This document shows positions 1-11,741 of a DNA stretch of 64,000 nucleotides, piece by piece. The DNA comes from Pseudomonas mosselii (GTDB taxonomy: Bacteria; Pseudomonadota; Gammaproteobacteria; Pseudomonadales; Pseudomonadaceae), in the NCBI RefSeq assembly GCF_005796105.1, contig NZ_VAUO01000003.1, positions 186,001 through 250,000 of the forward strand, read 5' to 3'. The notes below the pieces were generated by a model that saw only the letters and a list, made by a program, of their open reading frames with translations, was not told where the DNA came from and did no database searches. Within the stretch, counting starts at the first letter, position 1. Every line of letters starts with the position of its first letter. The position numbers and the translations under genes were made by a program.

Positions 1-206
1 CGCTGGTCGAAGGTGACGATACGGTACAGGTTCGGGTCGAAGTAGCAACGGCTCTGGGCATCGCAACCAGCGCCAGGGCCGCCGTGGATGAACACCACTG
101 GCAGACCTTCTGGCGAGCCGCTTTCATCGACGTACAACACGTGCGGCGCTTCCACGGCCAGATCGTGCCGGGCGTAGGGTTTGATCTGCGGGTACAGGGT
201 CTGCAT
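1..206 (-). CDS. pip: Proline iminopeptidase, 5' end only
   Basis: This is the first 68 codons of a gene that runs off the left edge. The encoded N-terminus has the alpha/beta-hydrolase oxyanion-hole segment FIHGGPGAGCD followed by YFDPNLYRIVTFDQR, which is characteristic of prolyl iminopeptidases (S33 family) that release N-terminal proline from peptides in the cytoplasm. The ATG at 204-206 fits the usual family N-terminus (MQTLYPQIKPYARHDL). The catalytic Ser, Asp and His lie outside the window. From memory, pip also neighbours the hut locus in P. putida, so the large toxin-like gene to its right looks like an insertion between pip and hutG. Confidence 0.9.
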   Translation of the reverse strand, partial: MQTLYPQIKPYARHDLAVEAPHVLYVDESGSPEGLPVVFIHGGPGAGCDAQSRCYFDPNLYRIVTFDQ

Positions 207-473
207 TGCGCACTCCGTGTGAGGATTTAGTCAGCCGTTGGGCATCATAAACCTGAATTGCGCTTTGAGCATGTGTCTCGGCGAGATCATCTTGTGCATA
301 GGCAGTAGGCAAGGCCCATTACCCACCGCCCACCTGCAAATTACCCGACAAGCCGATGCCGACCTGCACGCGCAGCCACTCAGCCAAAGGCCTGTGAAGC
401 ACATATATCTACCACTTTCGCGCCAGGCGGAACCGCCAAAGTCCGTTGCCCTCATCACGCAATGGAGCTCGCT
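207..473. other. Intergenic region between pip and the NEL-ligase gene
   Basis: About 270 bp of divergent intergenic sequence between pip (minus) and the large LRR gene (plus). I see no REP hairpin and no gene. Promoters for both neighbours must lie here, but I could not assign convincing -35/-10 boxes. Confidence 0.5.
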
Positions 474-3400
474 ATGCCAACCTCGCCCAACATCCACTAC
501 GCCACGATCGAACAAAAGATCCCTGCCTGGCTAAAACAAACCTCCGCGCCAGTGCACCACGCGCTGCGCAAGGCGCAACAGGCACCCGCCTGGCTGGTGG
601 CGGCGATCCAGCGACAGCCCGATGTCGCCAAGGCCTGGAGCGATGAGCATGCGCGCCACCGTGAACACCATGCACGCGTGCAGGAACTGTTCGCCCAGTT
701 GCCCGACCTGGAGAGCTTTGCCAGAAAGGTGCTGAGCGATGCCATCGAAGAACGGTTCAGCCCCACGTCCCCCATCGATGTGGACAAGACCTATCTCATC
801 GACGCACGCCTGATCGACACGACCCATGCCATCGACAGCCGCCAGGCCGTGAACCGCGCGACACGTTCACTACTGCAATGCGCTCTGCACAACTTCGATA
901 CCGACTCGGCAGCCGAGCATGGCATGGACGCACCCGATGCGCTGTTGAAGAAGTCAGTGATCGTCGATCACCGCCGATTCATGGGCACACTGCCCATCAA
1001 CAACCGGATCGACATCACCGCCGAAGCCTTTGCCGGCCTGTGCCGCAGCCTGGATATCGGGGCTAGGTATCATGAACGGGTGCATGCCATCTATTACCCC
1101 GCAGCCACCGTCGAGCGCAGCGCCGACGAGGTGGCGCTGGAGGTCTACCAAACATTGGGTAGAGCCGAAGTCTCGGCATTCCGGCAGTCCTTGCACTTCG
1201 CAAGGCTCAAGGGCGATATCGATCAAGGTTTCTACGACGCAGCCCTTGCCTTGCCCATGGACGAAGCACCGAAGGCAAACGCCACCATCACCTTCAACAC
1301 ACTGAGCCTCTGGGAAGCCGAGCTGACCGGCGTTGTCCTCATCGAGCGGGAAGCCGACGGGCAAAAGACGCACACGCTGTACATCCCACAAGACGACGAG
1401 ACACCGCTCAAGACATTTTCCTCCATCGAGGCACTGGACAAGGCGCTTAGCGACCGTCTACGGGCGAACATGGGCTACTTGAACCCGCATATTGCCGATC
1501 GCGACAAAGCCTCGGTGCAAACCCGCCTGGCAGACCGCCTTGCACCGCTTGGATGGAGCACGCGTGGCCTGCACGAGCGCTTACCCGACCCACATGCCAG
1601 CCTGTACCCGGTAGCCCACCCGTTCAGACATGCCTTCCAGGGCAAGATGGCGTTCCAGAAGGCCGAGCGCCATGAAAAGGATGCCCTGTACAACGCCACC
1701 CCCACCGAAATCGTCGATCGTCGTGCCGCCCAGGCCCACCGCGAACTGGTCTTCGCACGCGTGCTGACCGGATTGAACATTGCCGGCTTCTTCGTGCCGG
1801 GCCTGGGCCAGTTCATGCTTGCAATCTGCGTGACGCAATTGGCCTTCGAGGTATATGAGGGTATCGAAGCCTGGCACAACGACGAACGCGACACCGCGCT
1901 TAATTACCTGGTCGACGTCATTGAGAACGTTGCGATCATGGCCGCACTCAGCGCTGCGCATAAGGGCCTCAAGGGTATGAAGGGTGAAGCCAATGGCCCG
2001 GAAGAAGAACTTGAGGTCGAGCGCATCCCGGTGGAAACGCCATCCTTCATCGAAGAGCTGGAAGACGTCGTGATGCCTGACGGCCAGGTACGCTTGTGGA
2101 AACCGGACCTTACGGCTTACCACAGTAGCGAGACACTCCCTGATGACCTGGAACCCGATGAACGTGGTCTGCGCCAGTACCAGGGCAAGCAATGGCTGGT
2201 GATCGAAGGCCAGCAATACCAAGTCGAACAAACGCCAGCGACGGATGAGTATCGCCTGCGACATCCCACCAACACGCGCCGTTACCAGCCCCGCGTCACG
2301 CATAACGGCTCCGGTGTCTGGCTGCTGCCCGGCGACCAGCCATCTGAATGGACAGGCTCGGCATTACTGCGCCGGCTTGGGCATGCGAGTGCGCATTTCG
2401 ACGAGGCCACGTTGCAACGCATGCTCGACATCAGCGCCACCCACGAGGATGTACTCCGCCGAGCGCTGACGGAACACCAGCGTCTACCCGCTTTGCTAGA
2501 AGACACCTTGCAACGCTTCAAGCTGGACCAGTCCATCCGCCAGATGCCAGACCACAGCGCTTGGCCTGAAGCGTTCACCCAGGCCTACAAACGCATCCAC
2601 ATCATCCAGGCACCCCACAGCGAGATCATCCAGCGTATCTATCCCAGCCTGCCCGGCGCGGTCGTCGACGAGCTGGTACGCAATGCCAGTGCCAGCGAAC
2701 TGCAAGCACTCAGTACGGGTAAGGTCCCCCTGCGTCTGAGCGAAGAAATTCGCATCTATCAGCAACACATTCGCCTGGCCCGTGCCTACGAGGGGCTGTA
2801 CTTGGCCAGCGTGCAAAGCTGGGACAGCGACCGGCTGGTCTTGCAAACCCTGGCACACCTGCCTGGCTGGCCCGCTGACTGCAAGCTGCAAATACTCCAG
2901 CGCAGCGTCTGGCCTGACCAGCAATATGCCATTGGCCCTCAGGACACACGCCCCGACACGACGATCACCCATGCACATGCCGGCTACATCGTCCATGATG
3001 CGAGTCGGCCCGGGGCTGCTGTGAGCGCTCACCCGGACATTTACACTGCATTGCACGAAACGCTGCCTGAAGTCATGGCACAGCTCGGCGCGGCAGATGG
3101 CAAGGCGCTTCAGTTCCTGATGCAGCAGAGCCCGTTGCTACCCCGCGCAGCCCTGCGCGAGGCGCTGGGCATGCAACCTATTCGACCCGGATACCGTTCA
3201 CCCATGCGCCTTGCCGATGGCCGCATCGGTTACCCCTTGAGCGGCGGCAACAGCGACTCGCCAGGGAGCACGCGCCAGCATCTGCTCGCTATGGTCCAGG
3301 CAACAGGTATCCCAGAACGCACCGGCAGGTCCGCCGAGCACATTCTGACCTCGATTGCCAGCCAAGGCCGCAACCGGCTGCAGATCCTTGAATACCTGAA

Positions 3401-5963
3401 CACCCTGGAGGAGGAACGTAACACGCTGCAAAGCCGTCTTGACGACTGGAGTGAAGCCATTTCACCCGCATCCGACGAGGCCGCTCGCGCCTACGACACC
3501 CTACGTGAATCGATCATGCAACACTGGTACGAGACAGCCCTGGAAGATGATGCCGCGCTGGCAGCCGAGCTGAGCGTACAGGGTGTGGCGTTGACAGATA
3601 TCCCGATGACCCTGCCTGATTTTTTTTACCGGCGTATCCGCAGCCTGCGCCTGCTCGACCTGCCGAGCGGAACCCTCTCAGGTTGGGGACAACACGACCG
3701 CCTCGTGCAACGCTTGCTCGCACTAGTGCCACGTCTCGAGTCGCTGGAAGTCAGCAGGCCCTACACGTCCAGAGCAACCCCCTCACTGTGGCTGTCCAGC
3801 GCCCCGATCATCGCGACGGCATTGCCCAACTTGCGCAGGCTGGCACTGACAAACCAGAACATCGCCTTGTCCGGCAGCGACCTGAACGCACTCGCAGAGC
3901 TTGCGCATCTAGGCCACCTGGACCTCAGCGGCAACCGGCTACAGCAGGTCAGTGACAGGCCCAGCTTCCATGTGTTTAGCCTGGATTATCTCGGTCTGGA
4001 CCGCATGCAGTTGAGCCAATGGCCCGCAGGCATCGGTAGCGATGCCCTGGACCGAATCGGCCATCTGTCCCTACAACAGAACAACTTGACGGCGCTGCCC
4101 TCGTTCTTGCTTAACGAAGCAGACACGCTGACCCGACCGCCGGTCATCTCGTTACAAGGCAACCCCATCAACGAAACTCACCTGCAACGTCTGTTGCTGA
4201 ACGAGCGACCCGAGACCGCGCAGGTGTCGGTGGATCAATCAGCATCACTCAATGAGCGGCTAGAACGTGTCCGTAACGAGCGGCAAGCGTTGCGCGATGC
4301 GATCGATGGCTGGGTCCAGGCCTCCAGCTCAAGCAACCCGTTGAGCCAGGCCGCCCTCGCAGACAGGCAACGGATCGCTTCCTCCATAAATGAATTCTGG
4401 GAGCGCCAGGAGCAGGGTCAGCGATACCTTCGCCTGCAACTGGAGGACATCGCGATCGAGCACTTCCCCCGTCGGCTTCCCGCGTTCTTCGGCGAACGCG
4501 TGGACTCGATGGCACTGACCCGTTTGAGCGGCACGGCCGCGCAGCTCGATGAACTGCTCGGTCACTTCCCGAACATCACCCGCCTGACCCTCGATGCACA
4601 CCAAGCAGCAACCCCCGCACTGGTATCCGCATTGCCACGCCTTTCCCAACTGACCTACCTCGAGTTCCGCAACATGGGCCTGGAGGTCGACCAGGCTATG
4701 CTGGACACCTTTGCCCAGCTGGAACACCTAAACTCGCTCGACCTGTCAGGCAACCGTTTGGGCACCATCACGCAAGTGCCCGCGCGGTTGTCCACCAATC
4801 TGACGTCACTCGGACTCACCAACATGAACCTGCAAGCCTGGCCGAACTGGTGCAATGATTTACTACCGCTGGAACTGCTGGATCTGAGCTCCAACAACCT
4901 TACCGACTTGCCCGAGCACATCCTTTCCAACCTGAACAACACCATGCCAATTTCGTCGATTTCCCTGTTCGACAACCCCTTGCCCATGGAAACCATCCTG
5001 CGTGTACGTACGTTCTCGGACAGCCAAAATAGCTACTCTTTCGCCTTGGACATTCCCGAGAACCTCCTGCTGGTCAACGCCTCCAGCGAAGAGGCCCTGG
5101 AACATCCGCATTTTCCCTTGCAGGGCGACGACACCCCCAGGTTGGCAGACTGGATGCTGGGGAACGCGGCACAGAACGAGGCGTTACAGGACTGTTGGAC
5201 ACAACTCGAAGGCAGTGACCTGCTGCGCTTGGTTGGCCGTTTGCACAATGCTGCACCGTTCGTCGATCTGAGCACCCGGGCCAGCTTCTGCGAGCGAGTA
5301 CGACTGATGCTTGTGGCGGCGGTGGCCAACGAAGCCCAACGCCCGATCATGGAAAGCATTGCCGCAGCGGCGCTACCTGATCCTGAAACAGGCTCGCAAA
5401 CCTGCCATGATGGCGCGCTGCAAGAGTTCAACAATATCGAACTTCATCTGATGACTGAACGCGTGCTGATCGACGCTGGCGATACCCTGCAAACTCTGTA
5501 CAAGCGACTGCTGCAGTTGTTCCGCGTCGAGCAACTGGAGAAGCTTGCCAGCACACGCAACCAACCCGGTGATCGGGTTTCGGTACGCCTGGCCTATCGC
5601 CGTGAGCTGGCCAAGGAACTGGACTTGCCGATTGCGGACAGCATGCGTTTTCGAAGCGCCGCCAATCTGGCGCATGGCGAACTGTCCAGCGTGCTGGAGA
5701 GCGTGCGTCAGAGTGAACACAGCGAGGCCTTCATCGACTACCTGCTGAACAACGCCGATTGGAGCACACGCCTACGGGCCGAACATGCATCTCGCTTTGC
5801 CGAGGTCGAGGCAAGATTCCGTCAACGCGTACTCGACCTGGCCGGTGCCGACCACGCGCTTCAGGAGGAATTGGACCTGCAGCGAAGCCTCCAGATCAGC
5901 AAGGAGCAGGAAGAGACGGCTCTTCTACGCGAGCTGACTATCACCTACGTCGATAACAGCTAA
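474..5963 (+). CDS. Giant LRR protein with C-terminal NEL-type E3 ubiquitin ligase domain (putative effector/toxin)
   Basis: The product has 1829 residues. The N-terminal ~1000 residues resemble the dermonecrotic-toxin-like region (DUF6543 type) of large Pseudomonas proteins, with a hydrophobic stretch at about 431-495 (GFFVPGLGQFMLAICVTQ) that could insert in a membrane. Two helix-plus-LRR blocks follow (about 977-1257 and 1258-1520) with LDLSGNRL and LDLSSNNL repeats. The C-terminus (about 1550-1780) matches the NEL ligase domain of IpaH/SspH effectors; the TCHDGALQEFNNIELHL segment places the catalytic cysteine at Cys1644. By family knowledge it would attach ubiquitin to eukaryotic host proteins. 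An ATG also exists at 462, but the only good ribosome site (GGAG at 465-468) is spaced for the ATG at 474. No chaperone, immunity or secretion gene is adjacent. The delivery route is unknown. Confidence 0.85.
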   Translation: MPTSPNIHYATIEQKIPAWLKQTSAPVHHALRKAQQAPAWLVAAIQRQPDVAKAWSDEHARHREHHARVQELFAQLPDLESFARKVLSDAIEERFSPTSPIDVDKTYLIDARLIDTTHAIDSRQAVNRATRSLLQCALHNFDTDSAAEHGMDAPDALLKKSVIVDHRRFMGTLPINNRIDITAEAFAGLCRSLDIGARYHERVHAIYYPAATVERSADEVALEVYQTLGRAEVSAFRQSLHFARLKGDIDQGFYDAALALPMDEAPKANATITFNTLSLWEAELTGVVLIEREADGQKTHTLYIPQDDETPLKTFSSIEALDKALSDRLRANMGYLNPHIADRDKASVQTRLADRLAPLGWSTRGLHERLPDPHASLYPVAHPFRHAFQGKMAFQKAERHEKDALYNATPTEIVDRRAAQAHRELVFARVLTGLNIAGFFVPGLGQFMLAICVTQLAFEVYEGIEAWHNDERDTALNYLVDVIENVAIMAALSAAHKGLKGMKGEANGPEEELEVERIPVETPSFIEELEDVVMPDGQVRLWKPDLTAYHSSETLPDDLEPDERGLRQYQGKQWLVIEGQQYQVEQTPATDEYRLRHPTNTRRYQPRVTHNGSGVWLLPGDQPSEWTGSALLRRLGHASAHFDEATLQRMLDISATHEDVLRRALTEHQRLPALLEDTLQRFKLDQSIRQMPDHSAWPEAFTQAYKRIHIIQAPHSEIIQRIYPSLPGAVVDELVRNASASELQALSTGKVPLRLSEEIRIYQQHIRLARAYEGLYLASVQSWDSDRLVLQTLAHLPGWPADCKLQILQRSVWPDQQYAIGPQDTRPDTTITHAHAGYIVHDASRPGAAVSAHPDIYTALHETLPEVMAQLGAADGKALQFLMQQSPLLPRAALREALGMQPIRPGYRSPMRLADGRIGYPLSGGNSDSPGSTRQHLLAMVQATGIPERTGRSAEHILTSIASQGRNRLQILEYLNTLEEERNTLQSRLDDWSEAISPASDEAARAYDTLRESIMQHWYETALEDDAALAAELSVQGVALTDIPMTLPDFFYRRIRSLRLLDLPSGTLSGWGQHDRLVQRLLALVPRLESLEVSRPYTSRATPSLWLSSAPIIATALPNLRRLALTNQNIALSGSDLNALAELAHLGHLDLSGNRLQQVSDRPSFHVFSLDYLGLDRMQLSQWPAGIGSDALDRIGHLSLQQNNLTALPSFLLNEADTLTRPPVISLQGNPINETHLQRLLLNERPETAQVSVDQSASLNERLERVRNERQALRDAIDGWVQASSSSNPLSQAALADRQRIASSINEFWERQEQGQRYLRLQLEDIAIEHFPRRLPAFFGERVDSMALTRLSGTAAQLDELLGHFPNITRLTLDAHQAATPALVSALPRLSQLTYLEFRNMGLEVDQAMLDTFAQLEHLNSLDLSGNRLGTITQVPARLSTNLTSLGLTNMNLQAWPNWCNDLLPLELLDLSSNNLTDLPEHILSNLNNTMPISSISLFDNPLPMETILRVRTFSDSQNSYSFALDIPENLLLVNASSEEALEHPHFPLQGDDTPRLADWMLGNAAQNEALQDCWTQLEGSDLLRLVGRLHNAAPFVDLSTRASFCERVRLMLVAAVANEAQRPIMESIAAAALPDPETGSQTCHDGALQEFNNIELHLMTERVLIDAGDTLQTLYKRLLQLFRVEQLEKLASTRNQPGDRVSVRLAYRRELAKELDLPIADSMRFRSAANLAHGELSSVLESVRQSEHSEAFIDYLLNNADWSTRLRAEHASRFAEVEARFRQRVLDLAGADHALQEELDLQRSLQISKEQEETALLRELTITYVDNS

Positions 5964-6009
5964 GCAGCCCAGCACAAGGCGACGTCCGTGCGTGGGGCGT
6001 CGCCACCGC

Positions 6010-6813
6010 TCAGCGTGGGTAACGCTCGCGCCCCCAGGCCAGCAGCGTCTCCAGCAACCGCCGCAACACCTCCTGCGTCGGCTGCGCCAGATCCTCGCGG
6101 TAGGCGAACGGCTCGACCTCCTGCATATAGGTACGCTGCGCCAGCTCCAGCTGGACCGCATGGATATGGTTGGCCGGATCGCCATAATGGCGGGTGATGT
6201 GCCCGCCCTTGAAGCGCCCGTTGAGCACATGGCTATAGGCCGGAAACTCCGCACACACAACCTTCAAGCGTTCAGCCAGTTTGGGATCGCAACTGGCGCC
6301 GTTGAAGGTGCCGAGGTTGAAATCCGGCAGCTTGCCTTCGAACAGATGCGGGATCTGCGAGCGGATCGAGTGGGCATCCCACAGCAGCGCATAGCCGAAT
6401 GTCTCGCGCAGGCGGGCCAACTCGCGACGAATCGTGTCGTGGTAAGGGCGCCAGATGTGCGTCAAGTACTCGGCCCGCTGCTCGGCCGTCGGGGCCTTGC
6501 CCTCCTGGAACAGCGGCTCGCCTTCGAACAGCGTGGCCGGGTACAGGCCGGTGGTGGCGCCGACGTACAGCGGCTTGTCGTCGTCGGGGCGGTTGAGGTC
6601 GATGACGAAGCGCGAGTACTCCGCCGCCACCACACTGGCACCCAGCTCACGGGCGAAGTCGTACAGTTGCGGGATGTGCCAGTCGGTGTCCGGCAGGCTG
6701 CGCGCAGGGGCGACCAGACCGTCAGCCACCGCCTCGGTCAGGGCCAGGCCTGCGTGGGGCATGCTGATCAGTAGCGGCAGTTGACCCTGGTGAAAACTCA
6801 ATACCTTGTCCAT
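6010..6813 (-). CDS. hutG: N-formylglutamate deformylase
   Basis: This 267-residue enzyme matches the HutG family in full length. It hydrolyses N-formyl-L-glutamate to glutamate and formate, the last step of the five-step histidine pathway started by HutH, HutU, HutI and HutF. Recognisable family segments are the N-terminal SMPHAGLAL metal-site region, LLWDAHSIRS and KGGHITRHYG, whose His, Asp and Glu residues bind the catalytic metal. It is the last gene of the minus-strand hut series, 113 bp after hutI, with one REP hairpin in the gap. A formyl-releasing hutG fits the presence of hutF rather than a formiminoglutamase. Cytoplasmic. Confidence 0.95.
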   Translation of the reverse strand: MDKVLSFHQGQLPLLISMPHAGLALTEAVADGLVAPARSLPDTDWHIPQLYDFARELGASVVAAEYSRFVIDLNRPDDDKPLYVGATTGLYPATLFEGEPLFQEGKAPTAEQRAEYLTHIWRPYHDTIRRELARLRETFGYALLWDAHSIRSQIPHLFEGKLPDFNLGTFNGASCDPKLAERLKVVCAEFPAYSHVLNGRFKGGHITRHYGDPANHIHAVQLELAQRTYMQEVEPFAYREDLAQPTQEVLRRLLETLLAWGRERYPR

Positions 6814-6851
6814 ATGACTCCTGAGGTTGCTACACCCTAAACCTAGCCAAC

Positions 6852-6895
6852 GGGGCCGCCTTGCGGCCCTTTCGTGGCACGAGGCCGCTCCTACA
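6852..6895. repeat. Single REP hairpin
   Basis: One copy of the GTAGGAGCGGCC-type REP in the hutG-hutI gap, here reading toward the minus strand (GAGGCCGCTCCTACA), with the adjoining GGGGCCGCCTTGCGGCCC stem. Confidence 0.85.
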
Positions 6896-6926
6896 ATGTC
6901 CGCGTGAGCCCGGTGAATGCCGGGTT

Positions 6927-8132
6927 TCAGTTGGATATTTCATGACCCAGGCGCACCACGCGCTTGGGCAGGTCGCCGCCAAGCCAGTAGGCAAGGTCAG
7001 CAGGGCGCTCGATCTGCCAGGCGACGAAGTCGGCGACCTTGCCCTCTTCCAGCGAGCCGTGGCTGTCACCCAATCCCAACGCGATGGCGGCGTGCAGGGT
7101 GACGCCTGCCAGGGCCTCCTCGGGCGTCATGCGAAACAGCGTGCAGCCCATGTTCAGCATCAGGCGCAGCGACAGCCCCGGCGATGTGCCAGGGTTGAGG
7201 TCGCTGGCCAGGGCGATCTTCACGCCATGCCGACGCAAGGCGTCCATCGGCGGCAGCTGGGTTTCGCGCAGGAAGTAGAACGCGCCCGGCAGCAACACTG
7301 CGACCGTGCCGGCCTCGGCCATGGCGATGGCGTCTTGCTCGGTCATGAATTCCAGATGGTCGGCCGACAGCGCCTGATAGCGCGCCGCCAGGCTGGAGCC
7401 ATGCAGCGACGACAGTTGTTCGGCATGCAGCTTGACCGGCAGCCCCAGTTCGCGAGCCTTGATGAACACACGCTCAACCTGCGCCGGGGAGAACGCCAGG
7501 TGCTCGCAAAAGGCGTCCACGGCGTCCACCAGGCCTTCGGCAGCCAGCGCCGGGAGCATCTGCTCGCAAATATGCGTAATGTAGTCATCGGCCCGGCCCG
7601 CGTACTCGGGCGGCAGGGCGTGAGCGGCCAGGCAGGTGGTACGCACGCCCAACGGCAGTTCTTCGCCCAGGCGCCGCGCCACGCGCAGCATCTTGCGCTC
7701 GCCGGCCAAGTCCAGGCCATAGCCGGACTTGATCTCCAGGGTGGTCACACCGTCGCGCATCAGCGCCTGGACACGCTGGCGGGCACTGGCCAACAGCGCT
7801 TCTTCGCTGGCCGCACGGGTAGCCCGCACGGTGCTGGCGATGCCACCGCCCTGGGCGGCGATCTCGGCGTAGCTCACACCCTGCAGGCGCTGTTCGAACT
7901 CACCGCTGCGGTTACCGCCGAACACCGCATGGGTGTGGCAGTCGATCAGCCCCGGCGTCACCCAGGCGCCGCCCAGGTCGACGATGCGGTCGGCGGCCAC
8001 GGGCGGCACGTCGTTACGCGGGCCGATCCATTCGATCAGGCCTGCACGGGTGACGATCGCGGCGTCCTCGATGACCGAGTAACGGCCCTCGCGAAGGGTC
8101 GCGGCATGGCAGTGCTGCCAGAGGGTTCTCAT
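6927..8132 (-). CDS. hutI: Imidazolonepropionase
   Basis: This 401-residue amidohydrolase opens 4-imidazolone-5-propionate to N-formimino-L-glutamate, the third step of histidine breakdown. The metal-binding motif [10 protein letters not shown], the later KLHAEQLS segment and the [12 protein letters not shown] segment are all present, so the active site looks intact. An in-frame ATG lies 21 bases upstream, but GGAG seven bases before the ATG at 8130-8132 fixes the start at MRTLWQHC. It sits between hutG and hutH. The 174-bp gap to hutH contains only a REP pair; from memory, other Pseudomonas hut loci have a permease gene there. Confidence 0.95.
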   Translation of the reverse strand: MRTLWQHCHAATLREGRYSVIEDAAIVTRAGLIEWIGPRNDVPPVAADRIVDLGGAWVTPGLIDCHTHAVFGGNRSGEFEQRLQGVSYAEIAAQGGGIASTVRATRAASEEALLASARQRVQALMRDGVTTLEIKSGYGLDLAGERKMLRVARRLGEELPLGVRTTCLAAHALPPEYAGRADDYITHICEQMLPALAAEGLVDAVDAFCEHLAFSPAQVERVFIKARELGLPVKLHAEQLSSLHGSSLAARYQALSADHLEFMTEQDAIAMAEAGTVAVLLPGAFYFLRETQLPPMDALRRHGVKIALASDLNPGTSPGLSLRLMLNMGCTLFRMTPEEALAGVTLHAAIALGLGDSHGSLEEGKVADFVAWQIERPADLAYWLGGDLPKRVVRLGHEISN

Positions 8133-8178
8133 ATACAGGCTCCGTTGTTGCAAAGTTCTACGGCCAGACGCGCTCCCC

Positions 8179-8295
8179 TGTAGGAGCGGCCTTGTGTCGC
8201 GATGGGCCGCGCAGCGGCCCCGAGGTCGGCGCGCAAACTCAACACATGCGGGGGCCGCTTTGCGGTGCTATCGCGACACAAGGCCGCTCCTACAG
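8179..8295. repeat. REP pair (BIME) between hutH and hutI
   Basis: Two GTAGGAGCGGCCTTGTGTCGCG-type REPs in inverted orientation enclose about 65 bp. They fill nearly the whole hutH-hutI gap and, once transcribed, would form a long hairpin within the hut transcript. Confidence 0.9.
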
Positions 8296-8306
8296 AAATT
8301 GTGTGA

Positions 8307-9839
8307 TCACAGGCTCGGCAACACACCCGCTGGCAGCAGTCCGGTCAGGGTGCCTTTGGCCAGAAGGTCGGCGGCCACTTCGATGTCCGGCGCAAAGAAA
8401 CGGTCGCGGTCGTAATGCGGCACCTCGCGGCGCAGCACCTGGCGGGCATGCTCCAGCTTTACCGAGGTCTTCAGCCCTTTACGCAGGTCCAGCCCCTGGC
8501 AGGCCCCCAGCCACTCGATGGCCAGCACGCCACGGGTGTTCTCGGCCATTTCCCACAGGCGTTTGCCAGCCGCCGGGGCCATGGACACATGGTCCTCCTG
8601 GTTGGCCGAGGTGGGCAGGCTGTCGACGCTGTGCGGATGCGACAGGGCCTTGTTCTCGCTGGCCAGGGCCGCCGCGGTGACCTGGGCGATCATGAAGCCT
8701 GAGTTCACCCCGCCGTTCTCCACCAGGAACGGCGGCAACTGCGACATGTGCTTGTCCATCATCAGCGAAATGCGCCGCTCACTCAGCGCGCCGATCTCGG
8801 CGATTGCCAGGGCGAGGTTGTCAGCGGCCATGGCCACTGGCTCGGCATGGAAGTTGCCGCCCGACACCACATCCCCCTCGGCAGCGAACACCAGTGGATT
8901 GTCCGACACCGCGTTGGCCTCTATGCCCAGCACTTCGGCCGCCTGGCGCAGCTGGGTCAGGCAGGCGCCCATGACCTGCGGCTGACAGCGCAGGGAATAC
9001 GGATCCTGCACCTTGTCGCAATTTTTGTGCGACAGCGACACCTCGCTGCTGTCGCCCAGCAGCTCACGCAAGCACGCGGCGCTATCGATCTGCCCGCGCT
9101 GACCGCGTACGGCATGAATACGGGCATCGAATGGCGCCCGCGAGCCCAGCGCCGCCTCGACGCTCAAGGCGCCACAGGCGATGCCAGCGGCGTACAGGTC
9201 TTCGGCCTGGAACAAACCACGCAGGGCGTAGGCGGTGGATGCCTGAGTACCGTTGAGCAGCGCCAGCCCCTCCTTGGCCGCCAGGGTCAGCGGCTCCAGG
9301 CCTGCAACGGCCAGAGCCTCGGGAGCCGACAGCCACTGCCCCTGATAACGCGCCTTGCCCTCCCCCAACAGCACCAGCGACATGTGCGCCAGCGGCGCCA
9401 GGTCACCCGAGGCCCCGACAGACCCCTTGAGCGGAATGTGCGGGTAGACCTCGGCGTTGACCAGGGCGATCAACGCATCGATGACCTTGCGGCGGATCCC
9501 CGAAAAACCCCGGCTCAAGCTATTGATCTTGAGCACCATGATCAACCGCACCAGGTCGTCATCCAGCGGCGCGCCGATACCCGCAGCGTGCGACAGCACC
9601 AGCGAGCGTTGCAGGTTCTCAAGGTCGTGGCTGGCGATGCGGGTCGAGGCCAACAGGCCGAAACCTGTGTTGATGCCATAGGCGGTGCGGTCTTCGGCAA
9701 TGATCTGCTCGACACAGGCGACGCTGGCGTCGATCGCCGGCGCGGCGCTGTCATCCAGTTGCAGGCGCACCGGCCCGTGGTGGATACGACGCAGGTCGGC
9801 CAACGTCAGGTGGCCGGGCAGCAGGTTCAGGGGTTGCAT
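8307..9839 (-). CDS. hutH: Histidine ammonia-lyase
   Basis: This 510-residue enzyme eliminates ammonia from L-histidine to give urocanate, the first and committing step. The Ala-Ser-Gly triad that cyclises to the MIO electrophile is seen in [12 protein letters not shown], with Ser at residue 144. The length equals the well-studied P. putida enzyme and the sequence is close to it. The open frame extends 46 codons further upstream, but the family N-terminus and the ATG at 9837-9839 mark the start; the upstream part runs back toward hutU. The hutU stop lies 92 bp away, so co-transcription with hutU is likely. Confidence 0.97.
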   Translation of the reverse strand: MQPLNLLPGHLTLADLRRIHHGPVRLQLDDSAAPAIDASVACVEQIIAEDRTAYGINTGFGLLASTRIASHDLENLQRSLVLSHAAGIGAPLDDDLVRLIMVLKINSLSRGFSGIRRKVIDALIALVNAEVYPHIPLKGSVGASGDLAPLAHMSLVLLGEGKARYQGQWLSAPEALAVAGLEPLTLAAKEGLALLNGTQASTAYALRGLFQAEDLYAAGIACGALSVEAALGSRAPFDARIHAVRGQRGQIDSAACLRELLGDSSEVSLSHKNCDKVQDPYSLRCQPQVMGACLTQLRQAAEVLGIEANAVSDNPLVFAAEGDVVSGGNFHAEPVAMAADNLALAIAEIGALSERRISLMMDKHMSQLPPFLVENGGVNSGFMIAQVTAAALASENKALSHPHSVDSLPTSANQEDHVSMAPAAGKRLWEMAENTRGVLAIEWLGACQGLDLRKGLKTSVKLEHARQVLRREVPHYDRDRFFAPDIEVAADLLAKGTLTGLLPAGVLPSL

Positions 9840-9931
9840 AGTCAGTTCCTTGTCATTGTTCAGTGCAGCGCCGCCAACACAGGCTGCGCCAACCAGGGTC
9901 GGTTGGGGACGCGTTGCCCCCCAACGGCCCA

Positions 9932-11611
<1,680 letters not shown>

Positions 11612-11722
11612 GAAGGGGCTCCTTGAGCGATCGTTTCAAACCCGGCGAGATCGGCGGGCCAGTTAAGTCGGTGCGTGCAGCGCGAAAGGGACGGCCTAAC
11701 TACTATCGCGCACTTAGCTTTA

Positions 11723-11736
11723 CTTGTACATACAAG
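11723..11736. promoter_or_regulatory. HutC operator in front of hutU
   Basis: The sequence CTTGTACATACAAG has the CTTGTA/TACAAG dyad of known Pseudomonas HutC sites. It sits about where the sigma-54 transcript should start (roughly 11731), so a bound repressor would block initiation or promoter opening. The hutC gene is 1.6 kb away in the same cluster. Confidence 0.85.
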
Positions 11737-11741
11737 CATAG

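Noticed and set aside
5978..6004. GGCGACG/CGTCGCC hairpin after the ligase gene
   Set aside because: No T-run follows on either strand and the loop is GC-rich, so it is not a convincing rho-independent terminator.
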